NCBI GenBank assembly: GCA_036362985.1
Contig: JAYGXS010000002.1
Coordinates: 90,293,723-90,357,722, forward strand
Source: Ligula intestinalis
Taxonomy: Eukaryota; Platyhelminthes; Cestoda; Diphyllobothriidea; Diphyllobothriidae
Direction: 5' to 3'
DNA length: 64,000 nt
Position numbers and translations under genes: made by a program. How positions within the stretch are numbered: position 1 is the first letter of the stretch; every line of letters starts with the position of its first letter. The notes under the pieces are model-generated. The model was not told the DNA's origin. It saw nothing but the letters and a program-made list of their open reading frames with translations, and did no database searches. Shown here piece by piece: positions 11,701 through 22,230 of this stretch.

Positions 11701-14506
11701 ATACAGTTATTAATTTACTTTTGAAGCAAATGTGTAATACAGCATGCAGCACGTATAGTGATATGCCTAGTATATTAGAAGTCAGTTTTTGGCAAACAAT
11801 TGTTTTCAGCAACTCTTCATCAGACCAAACATTTGCAAGGGAAATTGACGCTGTACATAACAATAAAAGTTTGAATAGGTAGAAAAATCAATAACTATCT
11901 AACACGGGCGCTAATTGGCCAACGCGGACAATGTCAGTTTGCGCATGCAGGCCATGTCAGCGTGTTGGTTGAGGGATTGTCGCTTGTAGGTAGGGGCGAA
12001 ATCCTATCGCCACCTGGTGTCGGTTTAGGCCATGGAAGTGACAGAGCTTGTGTCAGAGTCTTCTGACAACACAGCACTGGATTTTCTAGCCTTATAGCCA
12101 CTGCTTCGGCTGTTGCAAGCAGTACACTAAAACAGTTCTATCGGCGGAGACGCATGATACTGTCGTCTCTGTCATTGTAGCAGTAGCATCACATGAGCTT
12201 TACCTGGTTTTTTTCTGTCTGCCTAAGCCGGCTAACATAACTTTGTATTTGATAAACGGCAAGGCTGTCAGCTTTGACATTTGTTACGCCGACAAAAAAT
12301 GACTGCAAATCAATGTTTGCTAGTTATATCCGCGTAGATAATGTTTATGTTAGAGCGGACACATTTCTAATGCATAAGGACTTATTTTAAACATCCGGCA
12401 CGTTTTCAATCTAGCGCAAATGACACTGTGTTCACAGTCAGCTCTATAGAAATTCAACAGAATTCTGTATATACAAAGGTGACTTTTGCTTAATGTGTTC
12501 TGATTAACTTTGATTTAGCCTTGCGCAAAAAATGCAATGAAAATATTGAATCAGTTGGCAGTTATATTGCCCTCTTAAATATGTTAATGACATGCGGGAA
12601 CATTGGTTGCTCCCACTGAGGTAGGTAGAACAACCTAGGTTACAAAACCGCTCTACTGGACGAGTGAAACGCCAAATAAAGCAGAAAACATGTGTAAAAA
12701 TAAGTGGTTTATTGACTACTCAGACAAAAGGCCTTCAATATGATGTCTCGAAGAAAGAGTCACGGGTTTGCGGCTTATTTGTTTGTGACGTGCAACAAAC
12801 GAGAAAATAGCCATATTCGTAATTGCCTCATAATGCTTTCAAAAGATTGGCGATATAATTTCACGTAAAATTAAAAGAATTACATTACTAAGTATGCAGT
12901 TTCGATTGTAAGATTCTAATATATTGCTTTACTTACAATCTTAAACGAAAATATGCCTTGGTACCAGGAAGCCAAATATTTGTTTGAATGGCTGACCGCA
13001 TTGTTTACATAAGCACAGTGAATTCTGAGGAATATAAAACAGGATATCTGAGGTCTCTGGCATGGAAGGTGCTTTCCAGGCAGCCATTGTTTTGTAAGCA
13101 CGCGTGTTTCAGTAAAATAACTCACTGTAGCAGCCAGTGAGAAACCGAGTGCAAAAGGGATATATTTCTAGTACTATCAGCGACCAAAAGTAATTTATCG
13201 CTCCTCACACTTCCTAATGCATAAACTTTAACTAAATGCCATCCTTTGCAATTTAAAAGATGAGCCAACGTAAAAAGGGGGCTTTCGCCAACCTTGATCA
13301 AGAATGTTAGTATGATCAGTCCAAGTTCAATAGTGGGCAGCAATGCAGTCCTATCGAACGATGACCTGAAAAACGTAGTGAATATTATCCCGTATAATAA
13401 AGCGTTGTGAAGAAAATGCGAACTATCATCATTGTATTCCATACCATAAACTTTCTCACTTAACCCAACATTAGAAAAAGACTATAGAAAGTTAGGTTAA
13501 ACGTTGTGTTAACATTTTTTCCTCTGTCGTTTCCCCTGTTGATCATTATCTGCCAGAGAACGGGAAATAACTTAGTATTTATGAGGTATATAGTGCCATA
13601 GTTTCATACACTTAGTAAATTTATTGAAGCCATCAAGACAAGTTACAAATTCTAATAAAGATAAGGTAAAAAAGTTATTGTAAGTTGAAAATCCTGTTTA
13701 CAATTGGCGACCATTATTTGGTGATAAGGATATGTATCAGGCAGTACTTAACTTAAAACGTTCATATGTCAAATGTCATCATTCCGCTGGTACAGATCGG
13801 TTAAGGCTTAATGGTCAACATTAACTCCAAAGTAGTGCGAAAGCTATAAAGAAGCCTGATTATTTCAGTTAACACTTTCAGTCACTTATTTGAACAGCGG
13901 AATGATGGAAGATTTTGGGGTCAAATAAGGCCCAACTGTTCTGGAATGAATTTAAGATTCACCTACGCAGGGTGTAATTAGAAGAGTTCTGTTAAACTGC
14001 AAATAAAGCCTCTAGAGTCTCCATATATTTTACCAACGACCTCTGTTTTCTTCCAGAAGACACTTAATCAGCATGCATATACGGCTATTTATAAGTCTTT
14101 GTGTTGCTTGAATGGCATCACCTAATGAATTTCATTTTGTCCTTTTTCTCAGAAACTGGCCTCATCTTAAAATGTTTTTTTTCTTTTCAAATCTGTATTT
14201 TCAGCTTACTGTGACAAGCTTTTTTAGTTAAAAAATGTTAACGTTAGATTTCTTACAGAAAAACATGAGCTTGTACAATGTCAGGTTTCATATGTATGTA
14301 CACGGCTTAAGTCCTTCTTCTTCAGCGCACTTTGCACCGCTAAGGTTCAACATCTTCCTCGTCTTTTGCGAAATCTTCTCAGTCAATTTAGCCCTTTAAG
14401 CCTATTTTACTAGGCGCCGACTGATGGTTTACTGAAGTCCGCATACAAAAACAATCTAAAAGATTCAGTTGTTATCTGCTAATCTAATTACCTCTTAATA
14501 TTACAG
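8779..14506 (+). other. intron between EGF exons 1 and 2
   Basis: This 5.7 kb AT-rich intron has canonical ends (GTAAGT, TTACAG). It contains a 13-base perfect inverted repeat at 13777-13789 and 13895-13907, and a somewhat GC-richer patch around 11930-12130. No recognisable gene or transposon protein was found. Confidence 0.8.
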
Positions 14507-14596
14507 TTCGGTGTCCGGACAACTGTAACGGGCGTGGTAGCTGCGTTGGCGGGCGATGTGCCTGTGAATACGGTTACGAAGGCAATTCTTGTGAAA
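14507..14596 (+). CDS. fibrillin-like exon: second EGF module
   Basis: This 90-base, phase 1-1 exon encodes RCPDNCNGRGSCVGGRC followed by CEYGYEGNSCE, a compact EGF with six cysteines and the GY.G..C ending. It resembles the second and third non-calcium EGFs of human fibrillin-1 (CESGCLNGGRCVAPNRC). Vertebrate fibrillins have three EGFs before the hybrid domain; only two are found here, so one is either absent or missed in the long introns. The splice sites are TTACAG and GTAAGT, and the final A joins TT of the next exon to make Ile. Confidence 0.93.
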
Positions 14597-16765
14597 GTAA
14601 GTTCTAAGGCTGCAGCATAGAAACATTTTTTACTGTTTTGATGATCTATTTATCTAATCGTCTAAACTTTATATGTATGAATTCGGGTTAAAATTTATAA
14701 AGGTTCTCATTTCTTAACATGATAACTGGAATTTAAATGGACACTTATGGCTTGAGATATACATTGCAGCAGCTTGTGCCTAGAGGAAGATTAGTTCATA
14801 GTAGATAAGATTGATATCTTAGGTATAGGCAAATTATTTATTTAAAATGAACTTTTTGCGTAAGAATACTACGTATTGAATAAATTTGGAGTCTTGTTCC
14901 CCAGTTCGCCTTCAGACAAATGATAGTTGTACAAAAACAGCTCAAAACAATGACTACCTGACAGTTCTATTTTGATTAAAAGTGTAAGTAGATAAACATC
15001 ACCTGCATCGAATGATGCGGACATTGGGGAAAATAGTCGTTACACGTATTTAATCATGTGGTTGATGGAGACTGTTTGTGCTTCCAGCTGATAGCGAGGG
15101 ATTTTAATTGACATCTACATTGATCTGCTTCTTAATAGATGCCTCGGTTGAATGCATTGCCACTATGAGTTCGCGGCTCTTACAAGTTGGGCTAGTGTCA
15201 ACAATTTGTACTTGCTCCCATGCAAATATGTGTCCTGATTCCAGGGCTCGGATAGATGGTCTCATTTATTCACCACTAAATAGTGTTTCTATATACGCGT
15301 GGAAAGAGATTTCTCAGTTTGTACACAATAGACTGCATCACAAATAGAACAGGATATTTTGTAGATGACCTCTATCTTGTTTAAATGGTCAATGAAATAT
15401 TAACTTGATGGGCCACAAACAACCCAAACTGTTAACCTCACAAATTACCCCATTGATTCGCTGGTATCCAAGCTATTGCTCAATAGCAGCTTAACACATG
15501 CAAATGCAAAATTGACCTTTTATTTACCGATTCATATCGCACAGTCATTGTGCTGTGCTGCAAGCATGATAAAAATATTTCTTTTTCATTCGAATGTTTA
15601 CTGGCCCCATCATCGGAAGAACAGTGATCCCCTGGTTTGCATATAGCTGTAGTTCATATTCAAGATGAAGTCAATATAAGACAACAATGCTTTTAAGATT
15701 CTTTGGAAAAAGTAGCAGATAATAATAGACATATTTCACTTGCACTTGAGCTGAGGGACTGCATACTAATCAGCTTATATTGATTGGCTTATGTTCACAA
15801 ACTGATAGCCGCTTGCTATTTTTCAAAGACTACGATCGCAACCAGAATCAACCTTGCCTGATTTTTTTTGCATTTACTCCACCTTTCTTAAAACAAAATG
15901 TTGCTAAAAGGTTCATGAACGTTTGAGGCTTTGGATTGAAAATACAAACTATTTCGTTAATTTGCTCTTGCATCGCTCACTTATCTGCCAAATATCGTTT
16001 TTGCACATTATCACGTTTTATCTTGAGTAAAATAAATTGACATCGTGCACTTCATTTAATGCATGAAAACTGTTATATTTTAGTGTTCTGTGTCGGCGGC
16101 CTTTTTATCTGTTCTTAAGGAATAATTTTAGTCAAATATATATTTTTATTTCAAACAAAAGATGGCACAGAGTTGACGTAAGCTCAATAGAAACCCTCCA
16201 ATTCTACTCTAAACTTCTAACATAATGAGATAAATCTTCTAGACAAAACGTCGGGCGACTGCAATGGACATTTTCAACTTATTATTAACCGACAACAACC
16301 AGCCATACTCAAATTCAGGTGCATTTGAGGTAGGAACATGCGCCTTATTCTTAAGAATACGTACGATCTAACTATAGAGCCACGGTCTCGAGTTCCTACC
16401 AAATTAGAGCAGAAATATTTGCATAATTAGATAAACACGAACTGACTGTATCGGGATGCCCTCGTCTCGTTGTTTTCAAGGACTCACTTCTGAGCCCCAC
16501 TAGCAATAATTCAGCGGCTAGCATATGTGAGTGGAGTCATTACCTACAAATCCAAGAAAACTGCAATAATTACTTCTTACTTATCATCTGATATCAGCCT
16601 GCCATTCCCTACACGATATTTTGACTGTCGTGTTCGACGATATCAACTAAGGGCTACAGAAAATTAAAGCACGCAGTGACTGTAGCCAACAATTAAAAAT
16701 ATAGTGAAGGCAAACTGTTCGGGTCTATCCCACTCTCTGACTACTCCAACACCTAATTCCTGTTC

Positions 16766-17040
16766 TCAAGACGAAGACAAGCATGCCGAAAAAAGTGCAG
16801 GAGGCGCAGACGGCTGGTGCGACAAACACTCAACACGCGTATAGGCAGCACATCTTGCTAGGTATGCTTCCGAAAAGGAGCGCCATAAAGGATACACTAT
16901 GAACAAGCCATTATATCTGATTCTCAGCCCACAGGAAGCCGCACCACAAAACAAGACACACTGGACAGATTGCAATGTCCGAGGTAACCCGCCAGCTGGC
17001 AACCCTTCAAGTCGCGGCTTTTAGCGCATCGCGATAGATT
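16766..17040 (-). repeat. dispersed repeat, copy 1 (strand arbitrary)
   Basis: The segment resembles 35060-35360 over about 280 bases. Shared anchors include GCGCCAT-AA, CACACTG, CAATGTCCGAG / CAGTGTCCGAG, TAACCCGCCAG / TATCCCGTCAG and GCG-ATAG near the end. It is richer in GC than the surrounding intron. It lies next to a G-rich tract and the Penelope-like copy at 17717-18299, so it may be part of that element's 3' region. No protein was recognised. Confidence 0.6.
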
Positions 17041-17716
17041 CAAGCGCGACCGATTTATTATAGTGAGAAATCTTCATTATAATGAGGAAGGAAGTATGCC
17101 GAGGTGGTCTCTACTCTCTTCTTCGCCATAGCAACAGGCAACCACCTAGCTGTTGGCCACCTGAGCCAGAATGGGCGCCTGAGTTGGGATGGGCAATTGC
17201 TTAAGTACCAGAGTACACGCCTATATTACTGGTCACGGTGCGACTGCGAAGGGAAATGGAGTACAAACAAGAACTCAACGATATAACCGGGCAGGAAAGT
17301 TGCGTAAGTGCTTCATGAGCCCTTTTTTGAAAAGGCTGTAGCAGCATTTTTTGGATAAGTGAAGTAAATTGCATTCCGAGCTGATATGATGAAAAGAAAG
17401 AAGATTTTCGGAAAATCGAGTGGTACTTGTAAACTTTCGAACAAGTATCACGTGTTCGTTGTCAGACTAAATTAAAAATCAGGGCTGGGAATGAAGCACT
17501 AGAGGTTTTGAAGGCAGAGGTTACAACGGACGGGGGAGGGAAGGGGGGATTGGATGGAAGGGTTATGGTGACGTGACACCCACGGCGATAGGTTGTGCTA
17601 GTGAGGGGAGGGGGGTGTTAGCGTTTGGACTATGTGCCACATGTTCGGGGCAAGGGGGGGCTGGTTAAGCGTCAGAGAAATTCCACTTGACCGGGCACAG
17701 AGAGCCAGTTGATGTT

Positions 17717-18299
17717 TCAGGCTGTGTTCAGATTAGTAGACCATGCACGAAACCCGGTATAGTGTGAGTCAAGCTCTACGTGCCTGTTTATACTAGCTGG
17801 ATTCGAGTGCCAAGCTTCAAGGAATTCTCTCGCTTGTCGCGTATTAGCCATTGCGATCACGTCGGTGGCATCCCAATTAAAGCAATGATCATACTCAATG
17901 AAGTGCGCAAATACGAGTGATAAATGGTTCCGTAGGCAAATGGCTGACTTGTGTTCGTTGATGCGAGTCTCAAGGCGTTGGCCTGTTTGGCCAATATAAA
18001 CGCAAGGGCAACCAGCACACGGTTTACGATAAATGACGTAACTTAGTTGTTCCTCGGGAAGAGCGTCCTTTACTCGACATAAGCTTGCGCGCAGTGAGTT
18101 TGCGGGCTTGTGGGGAACGGATATGCCAAAGCAAATTAGTTGCCAAGCGATGGTTTCAGATACTCCATTCATGTAGGGAATGTAATGTAATGGCAATGTA
18201 ACATCGTTGGGAGGAAGGTTTTGTGCTTGATCCCGACGTCTAAGGCAATTCTTGACAAAGCTTGTCGGATATCCATTGGCCCATTTGCAACGGCATTTT
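17717..18299 (-). pseudogene. Penelope-like element fragment: RT thumb end plus GIY-YIG endonuclease (lineage A)
   Basis: The minus strand encodes about 190 residues. Near the start are WANGYPTSFVKNC and LHYIPYMNGVSE, the conserved region after the Penelope reverse transcriptase core. These are followed by a GIY-YIG nuclease: CPCVYIGQTGQRLETRINEH, then FLEAWHSNPASINRH close to the C terminus. The nuclease would nick target DNA for reverse transcription. In-frame sequence is lost upstream at about 18300 (TAA), so the RT core is missing and this is a 5'-truncated copy. It lies antisense to the host gene, inside an intron. Confidence 0.88.
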
Positions 18300-18486
18300 T
18301 AGTATCCACGTAACTGTATCTTACATGAACTCAAAGACAAGCATACTTAAAGACCTCTTTCCTAGAAAAAAGCAGTATTTTTTAAATAGATGTATCATCT
18401 GAGGAAATTAAATGCCTTTTTAACATCAGCAACGATACTTTACTTTAATGCCTACAGAATAATATGTGAACTTTTTAAATTTAAAG

Positions 18487-18687
18487 TTGAAATGCAAGGA
18501 CCTTGCTTTACGACCGTGAAGAGAGGCACTTGTCAGAACCCTCTTAGTGCCGCAGGAAACAAGTCCGTTGAAATAACGAAAGCTCTTTGCTGTGGAAGCG
18601 TCGGCGCAGCTTGGGGAAAGTCATGCAAGGTGTGCAGCCGATCTCACTGCGGGCAAGGATTCACTACGAAGGGACGGGAGTGTGTCG
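18487..18687 (+). CDS. fibrillin-like exon: hybrid domain 1
   Basis: This 201-base, phase 1-1 exon encodes QGPCFTTVKRGTCQNPLSA, then TKALCCGSVGAAWGKSCKVC, then HCGQGFTTKGREC. The GPCFT start, paired CC followed by G.AWG..C..C, and final G.GF....C are diagnostic of the TB/hybrid fold of fibrillins and LTBPs. Fibrillin hybrid domain 1 normally has nine cysteines; I count eight. Where human fibrillin-1 has the unpaired cysteine before TKTLCC, this protein has Ile before TKALCC. A 14-residue insert-like stretch precedes the CC. The acceptor chosen (TTTAAAG) is the only nearby one that keeps phase 1; an AG at 18457 gives the wrong phase. Confidence 0.92.
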
Positions 18688-20174
18688 GTAAGAAAGCACT
18701 TTCGGGTACTGTAGTTGACACCACTCTGCTTTTTGCATAAACTTCTATTGTTTTCCATGTGAACTAAAACCACGGGTAAGCAACGGAATTGATTGCAACC
18801 AATAATTATTGCGAGAACTTATCACGCTTGACTTCTTACTGAATGGGACAGATTACAAACAAAAAGGCCTCAATCGAGTTGAATTTGCACAAGCAAAACA
18901 AGGCAAAATCAAATACGGCAATGTCTAGTGCACAAAGTCTAAAGAATGAAAATAGTGATTTAAAATTATATAAACGGAACAAGACTTTGCAATGTAAATA
19001 AATTGCATAAAGCAAACAAGTGAGGATTTCCAAAGTATGCTGGTACTCTCTGCGTGGATCAGATGTTTCCCTCCGTTCGTACGGTGCTGCCGGCGAAAGC
19101 AGTTTTGAGTTATTCCTGCTAGAAAACGCACACCGAATGCACTTTTATGTTAAGGACACTCAGCACTATCCAAGTGCTGTTGATTGACAGAAGGAAGAAG
19201 TTCATTCTTCAGCCTTTAAGCCGAAATAGTGAAATACTTAACTGCTCTGCTGCCATTGGCAGTTGTGTACACCTTCCGTATGTGCTCTCGCAAGTCAATT
19301 TTAGCAATGTCAAATCATAAGCACAAGCAGATGTGGTGCGCGTTATTAAGCCATCATAACCTTTGAATAAGTGCAATACTAACAGCACTGTGCATGACAT
19401 TGACTTTGCTACCGTCACATATGGTTAAGGATTCCTGACGGAATCCGAAACTTCAGTAAAATAAAACTCTTGTCTCAGTGATTGCATCCTCTTCTTCTGA
19501 ACTTATGGTTCTGATAAATATTATTAGCTCATTTAAAAATCTTTTCCCTTGTGCATCATTGCTGCTGCTTCGTAGTATTTCAAATGTTTTAAAAGGAAAT
19601 ATATATACATTGTAACAGGTTGGTTCTGCGATGGCCGCTTGGCCAGTTTTAGGATTCTGTTTTTGCTGCATGTTTGGAGTAAACGTTCTGAGTAACAAAG
19701 AAAAGCCACGTTGGTTTGATGTTGTCAAGTTCCGCAGCTAGCTTCTAATAAAGAAGGTGTTTTAGGCACAGGGTCTAGATAAGGTTACGTTTTCGTTGTG
19801 GAGCTCAAAATGCCCACCTACTCTGTGCATTTTTATTCACACGCCTACGGAAGACCGACTTCTTGCAGATATTCTTCTCCTGTCTGAATTTAAAAGCGTT
19901 CATGGAAAATAGAATTTTGCCCAACCAATTTTACATCAAAAATGTACTAGTTTTTAAATAGTTTGTTTTCACTGTAGCTGGCAAGCCATTGCAACATTTA
20001 TCAGTTATGTTAAAATTTGCCGTTTTTGCATTTTGAAAAACTAGCTCGTTACTTGTCGGAGAAATTGCCAATGTGAGGAAAATTCTTTCCGTCATCGTAT
20101 TCACCATCGGAGATCAAAATAACATTTGGTTATCCTAAAACCTAGCTATTTGCAACGCGTACTTTCCATTTTAG
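18688..20174 (+). other. intron after hybrid domain
   Basis: This 1.5 kb intron has GTAAGA and TTTTAG ends. It contains one copy of the short terminal repeat at 19421-19505, listed separately. Nothing else was recognised. Confidence 0.8.
19421..19505 (+). repeat. Penelope-associated terminal repeat, copy 1
   Basis: This solo copy of a repeat of about 85 bases shares its arrangement with copies at 26532, 32004 and 48918: a short hairpin (GGATTCC-TGAC-GGAATCC) immediately followed by GAAAC, then AAATAAAACTCTTGT and AGTGATTGCATC. The copy at 32004 lies at the 3' end of a Penelope-like element, so the repeat is probably that family's terminus. Confidence 0.65.
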
Positions 20175-20244
20175 ACATAAACGAGTGCAATCTGCCGGGA
20201 ATATGCCAAGGCGGCGTCTGTAAAAATACGAAGGGGTCGTTTGT
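20175..20244 (+). CDS. fibrillin-like exon: calcium-binding EGF 1, first part
   Basis: This 70-base exon runs from phase 1 to phase 2. The G from the preceding exon completes Asp, giving DINECNLPGICQGGVC then KNTKGSFV. DINEC is the canonical calcium-binding signature of fibrillin cbEGFs. The C-x-N-x-x-x-x-F pattern is the beta-hydroxylation consensus. It is nearly identical in layout to the cbEGF after hybrid 1 in human fibrillin-1 (DVDEC..IPGLCQGGNCINT). The donor GTAAGT interrupts the module after F-V, before cysteine 4. Confidence 0.93.
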
Positions 20245-20561
20245 GTAAGTTGAAAATGTGGTTCTTGTAAACACACACGAAGCGAGTCTTTCTTAATGCA
20301 GATCGAAATTACACAAACGTCAGTGATCTGCTATTTAATCGATTGGCTTATGATAAACACAGAGACATAGTGGTTTTAAAGCACCTCGTAGTTTAAATTT
20401 GGCTCTTTTCTTAACTTAGTACGTTTGTAAATTTTACAAGCAAGCTAAAGCCTTTTAAAAGTGTCTTTAGAATTCTTGTGGAGACAAGACATCTGAAGAT
20501 GTATGCTTACAGCATGTTCCATTACTTTAAAATTGATGCGTAAATATTTCTTTTGTTTTAG

Positions 20562-20623
20562 GTGCGAATGCCCTTATGGCTACTACTATGATGCGGCCAC
20601 ACTGAAGTGCATACGTACGCAAA
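20562..20623 (+). CDS. fibrillin-like exon: calcium-binding EGF 1, second part
   Basis: The exon completes the module with V-CECPYGYYYDAATLKCI, supplying cysteines 4, 5 and 6, after a 317-base intron ending TTTTAG. Two donors are possible, both phase 1: GTACGC after 20614 and the stronger GTAAGA after 20623. I prefer the second, because it gives CIRTQNAC between modules, close to the usual inter-cbEGF spacing; the first would leave only three residues between the cysteines. Confidence 0.85.
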
Positions 20624-22110
20624 GTAAGACATCATGTTTGTGGTACCCCACAATTACCATTTGTACAAGTTGTTGGATTTGTATAATGATTATGGCCACG
20701 CACTGTAAAGAATTTATTAGCCAAAGATTGGCATTTATTCCAAGAATATTTTTTTTTGTAGCACGTAGTACTCTTCAAGGCGCGAACAACCACATTTATA
20801 ATGGAATCTCAGTAGGGAACTTGCGCACGCCAGTGGGAGGAATGCGTTGCTTTTTGAAGGATATGCACGTTATTTGTAAAAAAAGGTTAAATGATTTAAA
20901 TGTAGCAAGCATTCATATATCCTGCACTGCGGCATGCTAAACAAACAGTAGTCCAGCTAATATTCAAGTTTTTTTCCCCATATTTGGTTATTGCGCATAT
21001 CTGGTTAGACTAGTATTTTGGAATTTAAACATTTTGGGTCAAATAATTGCCTACTTGCCTTCCCCAATGAAGGCAGTGGCGTAAATTCCCTCTGTCTAAT
21101 ATAAGCCAGCAATCAAAATATTAAAGCGCAGCTCATACAGGTCAGTTGCACATCGCCCCCTGTCAGGAAAGACAGCAACGTTATCGATAGCTTGTGAAAA
21201 ATTAACAAACATTCCGTTAATTGTTGAATATAACATTTTCTTAATAACACTGAAATCATACAAACTTAACTCTTATACACTATGGAAGACGATGCTGGCT
21301 TAGTCTTCCTCCATCCTTGTGTGTAAAATTGCTTGAGTGACGCGTGTTTCCCAAGTGAAGTTTTAACAGCTGTCCACTCTAAGAGAAGGCCAAAAGTTTC
21401 CTCCTTGTGCCGGTTATACATGAAATGCCGATTCAGTCGTTTGTAAAATACATAAGTATGAATGCTTATCAAACGAACGCTTGCAAACTCAAGAAGGCCC
21501 TATATTTGCATGTAGGCATGAATCTCTTCAAATAAGCTTAAAATCTCACTGTTGTTAATCTGAGGATGCTCCTTTTCAGAAAGTTTGTCCACGAGTTATA
21601 GAAAGCATAATCAGAAAGACGTGCAACGTTGTTATGCTTTTTTTGGGCGAAAACGTAAGATTTTGGTTATGGATTTTACAAACCAGTCAAAACATAAACT
21701 AAAGGAGCCGTATATTTCTGAATAACCAACTTACTAATTATATTTGGTACAAAGCTAACACATTATCCCTCTATTACATCTACTACAATCAATAAATTAA
21801 CTAATTCCATTTCATAATATATTTTGGGTTATAAACGTTAAATATAGTGTATTGTGACTGCGGAGTCTAGATACGTTTTTTCGACAGACGTGAGTTTTGA
21901 TGAAAGTTTTACCATTTATAATTTGTTACTGGTGACTCCGTTGAATACAAAAGTTGCTGATCTTTGGTGCGTGTTGTATCTTTAAGACTATATTAATACA
22001 AAAATGCCTCTAAAGCAAACGATATTTTTGTTCCGCATATTTTGCAACTTTGATAAACTGTTCGAGCCGAGCAAAGTTATTGCGCATACCTTTTTATGGT
22101 GTACTTCCAG
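20624..22110 (+). other. intron between cbEGF1 and next EGF
   Basis: This 1.5 kb AT-rich intron has a GTAAGA donor and a TACTTCCAG acceptor. I see no gene, transposon or structured repeat in it. Confidence 0.8.
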
Positions 22111-22230
22111 ATGCTTGCGAACAAAATAAAAATGCGTGCAAGCCCGGTGGTGCTTGCGTGCCTGAAAACAACGGTGGGTACCGGTGCCATTGCGACGAAG
22201 GATATATTGCAGTAGACAATGGAAGAAGGT
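22111..22230 (+). CDS. fibrillin-like exon: EGF module (cbEGF2 position)
   Basis: This 120-base, phase 1-1 exon encodes ACEQNKNACKPGGACVPEN then GGYRCHCDEGYIAVDNGRR. The sixth cysteine codon is split: T ends this exon and GT opens the next. The module sits where vertebrate fibrillins have cbEGF2, but it lacks D-x-D/N-E before cysteine 1 and has Pro-Glu instead of Asn at the hydroxylation position. Calcium binding is therefore doubtful. Splice sites are CTTCCAG and GTAAGT. Confidence 0.92.

Larger units (their letters stand above)
14597..18486 (+). other. intron with Penelope-like insertion
   Basis: This 3.9 kb intron has canonical ends. Its last 1.7 kb is largely mobile DNA: a dispersed repeat at 16766-17040, a G-rich tail segment, and a minus-strand Penelope-like endonuclease fragment at 17717-18299 that stops about 190 bases before the hybrid-domain exon. 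The first 2 kb shows nothing recognisable. Confidence 0.8.

Noticed and set aside
18390..18486. Upstream extension of the hybrid-domain open frame
   Set aside because: The frame is open by chance; the acceptor at 18486 is the one that matches the phase of the preceding exon.
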